DNA of 64,000 bases from Halichondria panicea (Eukaryota; Porifera; Demospongiae; Suberitida; Halichondriidae). Location of the stretch: contig NC_087383.1 in assembly GCF_963675165.1 (NCBI RefSeq), positions 6,364,839-6,428,838 of the forward strand, written 5' to 3'. The position numbers and the translations under genes were made by a program. Shown in pieces: positions 57,906 through 64,000 of the stretch. Each line of letters begins with the position of its first letter. Positions within the stretch are counted from its first letter, which is position 1. The notes below the pieces were generated by a model. That model did not search any database. It worked only from the letters and a program-made list of their open reading frames with translations, and had not been told where the DNA came from.

Positions 57906-58245
57906 CATCTGTCTGTCTATGATGGACGTACGGCACGGATTTTATCGTGATCCTACAATATTAAGTACCAGTTCCGTTTACGTAGTACACGTTTCATAAC
58001 GTTTTGACACCATCATATTAATTAAAAGCGTTGCAATTTACTGTACCGCTGTTATTTACCGTTACATGTTGCAAGTATGTTGTAGAAAAGTAGCAAACAA
58101 AGAGACAATCCTATAGTCATCTCAAGCACTTAGCTATGCCATGGCTTATGTCTAGCTGTAATTAAGCCTATATATATAGCTCTTGATCTATAACAAAGAC
58201 ATAATCATAACGCAGAATTCACAGGTTCTTCAACTTCTCATTAAA

Positions 58246-59621
58246 TGTGACAGGGCCAATGAAAACAGACCTTAACGCGGGCATTTTCGAATCAGTTTTT
58301 ATTGTTGAATCGGATAGGGCGTCCTTTAAGCTTCAAAATGATACCAAGATCGACCTCCTAGCTACTTTCTTTCCGGAGATATGTTCGAGGGAACGCTACG
58401 AAGGTATTGCAACGCCCTCTTGAGTAAATGACGCTCAAACGTCATGATAATTGAAGTTCAATTATTGGCTTCCGGGCACTTCCGTATACTCATAAAGCTT
58501 AGTAAAAGATGTTCTGGATAAGACAAGTTAGTTAGATGAAGGCTAGGCGTTCTAGGACTCTCTAGCTAGCTAGTATAGCTATGTAGCTGGATTGCTTGGC
58601 ACCTAGGAAGGATCTTCGAAGAAATAAAGAGACAAAGACTCCCGTCGCTCAAATGGTAAGCTCTCATGTCTTGTTATAAGCTTGTATCTGTGTAATGTAT
58701 CAGTCTTATAAAAGATCCCTCACTTGTATCGAGCCTACAGAAAGTGTCTCTGTCCTTCATACAGCTTAAAGGAAGCCTAAGTGATCTATTATAGGTAGTC
58801 TTTCACTTAGTATTCATCCGTATCGATCTAAGGCTTGATCCAACTTATTAGTAGCCTTATAAGAAGCTTTCCTCCTTTAATTTAGTACTGGTATATCTGC
58901 CATTGTGCTTAGTAGTAACAGGCCTGATGGGATGGGTGATCACATCATGGAGGGCCCAGGAAACTGCGTGGAATTGTCGTATAACATTTATATTGATGGT
59001 TCCCCCAGGTGGTGGTAAGTGTCGGAGGCCTGAGAAACGCTTGTCTATTGGCTAGAATGTAAGTGACATTGATATTGTGTCTATCTTAACTTACTACTTA
59101 TCTGTAGGTTGTTATGGAGTGTTTATGAGGACAAGTGGCACGGGATACGTACATCTAAAGAAACAAGAGTGGATCTACGCCAAGCTAGCTAGCTAGATAG
59201 CTGCTCTTTCTAATCTATTTCTGTTGCTAAATTATGTTTGTTAAGAAGTGGAGCTATAATATACCTGGCTCCTCTTGATGATTGTAAGTACTGGGCTGAT
59301 GAAATAGTCCTGTACAAGTTGTCATCTTTTATTTGTTAAAATAATTAACAATAATAGGGAAATTCCCAGGGAATTTCCCCTCACGTAGACAGTAAATTTC
59401 ATTGTAAAAAATGAACGTTCGGTGAGTTTCTTCAACGTCCGCGCTTGACCTGTTTAAAGCTTCGTAGAGACCCAAATTTTTACAGGTAGGTAGAGGAAGG
59501 GTTGAAGTTAGCACCTGTGAAAAAAAAATTTTTTGCCCATGTTTTTCATTTCTACTAAATTGGCCTATAGCTTAATTTAATTATTGCCGCGTTAAGGTCC
59601 GTTTTCATTGGCCCTGTCACA
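58246..59621. mobile_element. 1.38 kb element with 35-bp termini
   Basis: TGTGACAGGGCCAATGAAAA at 58246 onward mirrors 59621 downward over 35 bases with one mismatch. AAATG lies at both borders, and unit 1 near 38700 lacks the element. The interior has splice-like signals (CCCCCAG, GGTAAGTGT near 59010; CTGTAG near 59107) but no long frame. The superfamily is unknown. Confidence 0.85.
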
Positions 59622-59964
59622 AATGTCTGCAGTCTCTATATATAAATATGAGTCCTATCTCTGTTCTACAAGGTTAGAAAACGCTAGCTATAGCTAATAT
59701 CTATATATATATACAGCTAACTATACTTCACAATAGCTATAGCTAGCTGCATGCAGAGCTGCATGGGTATGACAATGGTTGAATAAGAAAAAATGCGTAT
59801 TAATATGTATATGGGTACTACGGACGTATTACGTAAACGGAACGGGTACTTTATATTGGCTGCTACTGTAAAGTATCATTTGAGACGTACACACAATAGG
59901 TTGGGATAGAAAGGTCAAGTGATGTAATTACAGTGCATGCATGCAAATAATTATACTAACTTAC

Positions 59965-60069
59965 TATTGATATCCACGTTGCACTCTGTGATGAGGTACT
60001 TGATAGTGTCCAGCTTCCCCTCTCTGACTGCCACTCCCAGTGGAGTTAGTCCATCACTGTCCACAGTTC
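59965..60069 (-). CDS. Ankyrin-repeat exon, paralog 2
   Basis: Counterpart of 39062-39166, same length and borders: TVDSDGLTPLGVAVREGKLD then TIKYLITECNVDIN. Splice signals are CACTATAG and GTAAGT. Probably an upstream exon of the gene at 47471-50587. Confidence 0.8.
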
Positions 60070-60369
60070 CTATAGTGGTGAGTCAGGACAGTGTCAGGAA
60101 TGCACAACACATTGTCTCAGAAACCATAACTATATAAACGTCATCAACAACTATTGCCTGAACACCTCTACATGTCCCATACTGCACCTACCCAACTATA
60201 CCCACAGTAGTGGTGTATATATACCCAAGACATACACAATGAGTTATGGGAGGCCTAACATTGCATAAGGTATAAGATATCATTGTTGAGACATACACAA
60301 TTAATGGGTAGGTAGAAAGGTAAAGAGATGCATGCCATTAGCAATCAGCGTACAGAGATATTCACTCAC

Positions 60370-60456
60370 CATTGACATCCACATTGCACTGATTGATCAG
60401 ATAATGGACAATTGCAGTGTACCCAAACTTGCAAGCAAAGAGAAGTCGATTGTTCT
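60370..60456 (-). CDS. Ankyrin-repeat exon, outside the duplication
   Basis: An 87-base exon between TTTTCTCCAG and GTGAGT encodes NNRLLFACKFGYTAIVHYLI then NQCNVDVN, one ankyrin repeat with FxACxxG in place of the usual HxAAxxG. It lies upstream of 59965 on the same strand, in compatible phase, and just beyond the duplicated unit, so it could belong only to paralog 2 or be an original shared 5' exon. Confidence 0.75.
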
Positions 60457-60968
60457 CTGGAGAAAACGATAAAAAGTGGTTATTATATGAAGCACTAGAC
60501 CCTTGTGAGGGTTGGATTAACCCTTTAACCGTCGGATTCTTAATTAACAGTGAAGTGAAATGTCTGTAAATTCTCTATCGGGTTTCCAGAGCAATAAAAT
60601 GCCTAGCAACCACATACCAATAGAATGCCCATACAACAAGGAATAAAATGGTGCAACATGTGTTGCCATAACAACCACAGTTATTACGCTCACCCGTTTT
60701 TATCATTTTAAATGCTCGGCCAGCGGTGAGATAAAATCCAAAAATTTTTTTTTATGGATCAGCCTATCATATGGTATAAAGGCTTGACTAAGCTTGATTT
60801 TCACATCATATGAATGTAACAGTGCTAAGATATATCAATTTGAAGTACAATACGTACATGTATTACTATATCGGTGAACGATCTACAAGCTCATAAAGAC
60901 TGTTCATTACTGCTAATTCTATTTTAGCTATACTATACTTACACTACTGATATTCTAGCTATACTATA

Positions 60969-61202
60969 CTACTTGCCAGAGTCACACAGTGAGCCCTCTC
61001 CTGGTCTTTCACCGTCCTGGTCCATGTCATGCATGTCCTCAGTCCCAGACAGTTCATCAGCGTCTGGCATAAAGCTGGTAGCCTTTGGGAGGTATCCTAC
61101 TATCCCCTCTCCTTCATAGGCACTGTCATCACCAGAGGAGACATCGCCATTGCTGTCCTCAAGCTGTTCAAGCACATCGGCACAAGTAAACAATCTAGCC
61201 AT
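60969..61202 (-). CDS. 77-residue ORF, acidic piggyBac N-terminus-like
   Basis: ATG at 61202 gives MARLFTCADVLEQLEDSNGD, then VSSGDDSAYEGEGIVGYLPK, MPDADELSGTEDMHDMDQDG and ends GSLCDSGK before TAG at 60969. Uninterrupted and very acidic. The start pattern (MxxxxxTxxxVLxxLxD) parallels the degenerate exon at 3061. In piggyBac transposases this region precedes the DDE domain and is disordered. Here no core follows, so if expressed it would be only an N-terminal peptide. Coding status is inferred. Confidence 0.45.
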   Translation of the reverse strand: MARLFTCADVLEQLEDSNGDVSSGDDSAYEGEGIVGYLPKATSFMPDADELSGTEDMHDMDQDGERPGEGSLCDSGK

Positions 61203-61380
61203 AGCTATAAACTTCGTGCGGTAAGATGCTAATGAAATTTTAACATAGCAACGTGGCTTGAAAAATTCTAGACTAAATTGCACATGACTCTACAGCTCTT
61301 CCTCTATACAGGGATGTGCGTAGTTCGAGCTACTTCCTAAGTATCGCAGAATTAGAATTTCGCAAAAAAAGTCACTATTG

Positions 61381-61400
61381 CGGGCCACGATCGTGGCCCG
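61381..61400. repeat. 20-bp perfect palindrome
   Basis: CGGGCCACGATCGTGGCCCG reads the same on both strands. It lies just inside the right end of the element bounded by TTAA at 61407. Confidence 0.95.
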
Positions 61401-61874
61401 TGGCGGTTAACTTTGGTGGTTACATCACCTTCATTTTTCAGTGTCAGCTTTAGGATACGAACTACTTGTGCAGAATCTGAGGTGAGAACAACAATTGCAC
61501 TGTGAATATACTACGATAATAAATATGCATGCATGATAGAATGTTCAGCGCAAAATGGATCACATGCAGTCTACTGGATATGGTCACAAGAGCAAGGGCT
61601 TAATTGATAACCTCATAATTTTACAAATTAACAAGCCTATACTGCATGTATGATTCTACATCAGGCTCTCACATCAGGGTCTCTGAATTAAGTAGTCACT
61701 TCAATATACCAGTCGTTATAAATTGCTAGCTTGATCAGACCTGAAGTGCGGCCATGCCTCCGTATAATTATACTGTAGTTCTGGCTGCCCCAAGCTAGGT
61801 TTTTAATGTACGTTTATTACAGCCGGATATGACGTTTTGGGTGTGATTTGAAGTATGAAAGTTTAAATAGAGAG

Positions 61875-62245
61875 CAGTGGCGTAGGCAGGGGGTGGCAAA
61901 GCGGGCAAATGCCCCCCCTTTTTCTGGATCTCTACTACTCAGCTCAGGTTAGTGTAGCTGATTATCTTGCTGAGCACTCCCTTTCTTCCCGATATTGCTG
62001 CAGTTAGCTAGCTAGTAGGCAAGCAAAACGATTTAGTCCCTAAACTGTGAGCTATTCTGGTCTAAATCTATAGACAGTTCTTGTTCTTTGCTAAACTAGC
62101 TTTCTAAACATCAGGCCACACCCAACTAAATAGAGAAATCAATTATGACATCATAATTAAGAGGCGTGGCTTCCGGTCAAAATTTAGGCGCTGCGGGGCT
62201 GATAGGTTTTGCCCCCTCTTCCAAAAAATCCTGGCTACGCTCCTG
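61875..62245. mobile_element. CAGTGGCGTAG-type MITE
   Basis: CAGTGGCGTAGGCAGG at 61875 and the complement of CAGGAGCGTAGCCAGG at 62245 are inverted ends, followed by GGGGGCA-type runs. GAGAG flanks both sides (61870-61874, 62246-62250). hAT-like by its ends, but only 5 bases of the flank match. Confidence 0.75.
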
Positions 62246-62315
62246 GAGAGCATAACAATTCGAGACAAAGTCGCAAATTAGTCATTAGATTCGAGGTCAA
62301 CCTGCACAGTCCCAA

Positions 62316-62372
62316 TTAACCGAATAGCCGCGGTTATGACTTCATACCGCCCACCGCGGAACCAAAATCTAG
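62316..62372. repeat. piggyBac-like terminus (third copy)
   Basis: TTAA at 62316-62319, then CCGAATAGCCGCGGTTATGA and ACCGCCCACCGCGG, matching the terminus at 19698-19751. The element would extend rightwards. No piggyBac transposase follows before the end of the window, so it is a solo end or its body is beyond or replaced. Confidence 0.75.
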
Positions 62373-63232
62373 TCAAATCGCTTGTTACTCGAGACTTTTC
62401 TTCTGCTCATAATTATATCTAAGAATTGCCAACAAACACTCAATGCCTATAGATGCATGTATATAGACTTTACATGTGTAATAGAATTTTGAGCATCAGA
62501 ACGTCCATCCTCTCTAACCACCACATGGGTTTCCGTACACTCTTGTTATAATTATTACTACGATAATACACAAATTGCATACCAGGCCTTATCAAGATCA
62601 AGCTATAATAATTATTATTGTACAAACTTGATTACTAATAGTTCCCAAGCTTATAGGGGGTGTTTCAGCACCCTGAGTCCCTAGCTCGATACGAATGCAC
62701 ATAATCAAGCAATGATAATCAGCTAACGTAACCAACAAGACAATATTTTGGTTTTATGATAATTAATACAGTATACATGCATCTATAATTATAGTTCATC
62801 AGAAAAGACGAAAATTACGTAAAACTACTATGAGGCTGCTCAGTGCATGGGTAGCTAGCTGAAGATCAGAGTATAATCCTGACTGCACATGTAACATAAC
62901 ATAATATGTGACAGGCTCTAGGAAAACCGGACTATTCGCACAAGCAGCACTATTGAGCTATAGACCAAAATAGAATAACAGCCAAAAATCATCAAAACAG
63001 TTTTTATTGTATATACAGTTAGTTCAAAGCTTCGTGCACCTACTAGTGAAGTTTTAAGCTGTACTTGCTTACCATAAGAGCAGGCGAGCAGTGTAAAGAC
63101 GGCCACTCAACACGCATCTTTCTTGAATAATTTTAACTTTACGTGACGTCACACGTAACGGGATTTTCCCTTGCGCAAGGGCGTATCTCAATTGCGCATG
63201 CTGCAGCTGCAATCATACTAGCTACACTTAGT
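62373..63232. other. Gene-free stretch, possible promoter side of the next gene
   Basis: AT-rich, without a supported gene. A CpG-containing block (ACGTGACGTCACACGTAACG, near 63141) with a CRE-like TGACGTCA lies about 90 bases before the ATG at 63233 and could be promoter-proximal. That is inference. Confidence 0.4.
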
Positions 63233-64000
63233 ATGAACAGCATGAGCTCAGGCAACGCTTCTAAAACGGCTAAGGCTATTAACGACATATTGAGGTTACC
63301 TCAAGAAGACCAAGAATCCCTGGGTGATGTCATCTCAGAATGGCTAGACCTCGAGGAGAGAGAAACCGATGGTACGTATAAAACAACACAGTAATCAAAA
63401 TGAAACAGAACAATAAAGCAATGGAAATAAAATGTAATACAAAATGCTACAATGTAGGGACTGAAGACATGGGGGATACTGACTCTAGGTTTGAGTTTGA
63501 CGAGCCCATCCTCTCGCTGCAAGGTAAGAAATAACAATTTTAGGCTTTAACTTTTAACAATTCTTGCCTTTGTTTAGGTGATGACGATGACGATGATGGC
63601 GACATTAGACATGAAACAGATCCATTGGAAGCAGCGCTTGTACGGATCTCTTCACGCACCACTGGTAACCCCTCAAGTGCTCTCGGTCCAATGGAGCTCT
63701 CTGTGATTGAAGACGAGGAGGTAACAAGTTTTGTGCGTGACACCTGTGGATGCAAACTTGCTAATGGTAGCCCCTGCTCGAAACAATTCACTGTTACTCA
63801 CATAACAAAGATGAGAATGGCCTGCAATGAACTTTCACACGACGAACTCGACATGGCTCTTTTGGGGCAAATTTCGGCCTGCACTAATCGTAGCGATGGT
63901 GTGGTGGTTGAATCTCGACACGTAGCGGCAGGGAGGAAGAACAGCTACAGCAGTTATGTCCACCAGGGGAAACCCGTGTGTACTCGGTTTTTCAGATTTA
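63233..64000 (+). CDS. 5' part of an intact Cys-rich protein gene (continues past window)
   Basis: Three exons join without a frame break: 63233-63371, 63458-63523 and 63578 to the window end, with GTACGT, GTAAGA, and TAG acceptors. The start is ATG at 63233 (MNSMSSGNASKTAKAINDIL); the GTG upstream is not a likely eukaryotic start. After an acidic linker (DDDDDDGD) comes FVRDTCGCKLANGSPCSKQF, then ELSHDELDMALLGQISACTN and KNSYSSYVHQGKPVCTRFFR. From memory this CGC..GSPCS / ELDxxLLGQ / HQGKxVC pattern marks the N-terminus of a large multi-copy, probably transposon-derived family in cnidarians, sponges and fish, of unknown activity. The Cys residues probably bind zinc. Confidence 0.65.

Larger units (their letters stand above)
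44842..60152. repeat. Segmental duplication, unit 2
   Basis: Collinear with 23130-39258. Extra insertions here are the hairpin-ended elements at 53486, 55420 and 55980, the foldback element at 56878 and the inverted-repeat element at 58246. Confidence 0.9.
60525..61410 (-). mobile_element. Internally deleted piggyBac-like element
   Basis: TTAA at 60525-60528 followed by CCGTCGG, and TTAA at 61407-61410 preceded by the complement of CCGCCACGG, bound 886 bases. Alternatively the left end is TTAACCCTTTAACCG from 60517. It contains a minus-strand ORF with a piggyBac-type acidic N-terminus and nothing of the catalytic core. Terminal repeats are short, so the limits are moderate in certainty. Confidence 0.5.

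Noticed and set aside
62918-63106. Possible ankyrin exon on the minus strand (VFTLLACSYG before a GTAAGC donor)
   Set aside because: A stop lies directly upstream in frame and no acceptor is visible. The match to ankyrin is too short.
63143-63232. Upstream extension of the right-edge gene from GTG
   Set aside because: GTG is not a usual eukaryotic start. The ATG at 63233 lies in the same frame and is preferred.

Overview
The window is animal nuclear DNA, AT-rich and packed with transposons. Exons are split by short GT..AG introns, and recognisable metazoan proteins occur (a ROCO/death-domain family, RPS6, RBM22, piggyBac and integrase-type transposases). Very frequent palindromic words (TATAATTATA, TAGCTAGCTA, GCATGCATGC) and ankyrin-Roc-COR-death architecture suggest a marine invertebrate, possibly a demosponge. 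That species guess is inference. Nothing prokaryotic was seen.

Layout. 1-480: last exon of an unidentified gene. 790-3368: decayed piggyBac-like locus on the minus strand. 3.4-9.8 kb: an unidentified gene remnant, hairpins and inverted-repeat elements, some nested. 9.9-13.8 kb: integrase-type (DDE) transposase with three exons and frameshifts. 14.4 kb: HECT-domain remnant. 17.3-19.75 kb: second piggyBac locus, almost full length but broken. 20.2-21.6 kb: single exons of unrelated genes (RBM22, RPS6, two unknown) close together on the minus strand.

The core is a direct segmental duplication of about 16 kb: unit 1 at about 23.1-39.3 kb and unit 2 at about 44.8-60.2 kb. Each unit carries, on the minus strand, ankyrin exons followed by a large Roc-COR exon, a short linker exon and a death-domain exon. 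The proteins would be ROCO-family GTPases coupled to death-fold signalling, comparable in layout to DAPK1. The copies are nearly identical in the ankyrin/P-loop part and in the 3' part, introns included, but clearly divergent across COR. Each has one small frameshift at a different site. Between the units lie TTAA-flanked elements, a degenerate tRNA-Lys, and an inverted copy of the 11.3-13.7 kb segment.

Comparing the units gives occupied and empty sites for several elements: a 3.0 kb CACTG-ended element holding a 91-bp minisatellite (unit 1), a 1.03 kb foldback element built of 25-bp repeats, a 1.38 kb element with 35-bp termini, and a hairpin-ended element of about 540 bp (unit 2). The right end holds two further ankyrin exons, an internally deleted piggyBac derivative with a 77-residue ORF, another piggyBac terminus, and the first three exons of an open, apparently intact Cys-rich gene that runs off the window.
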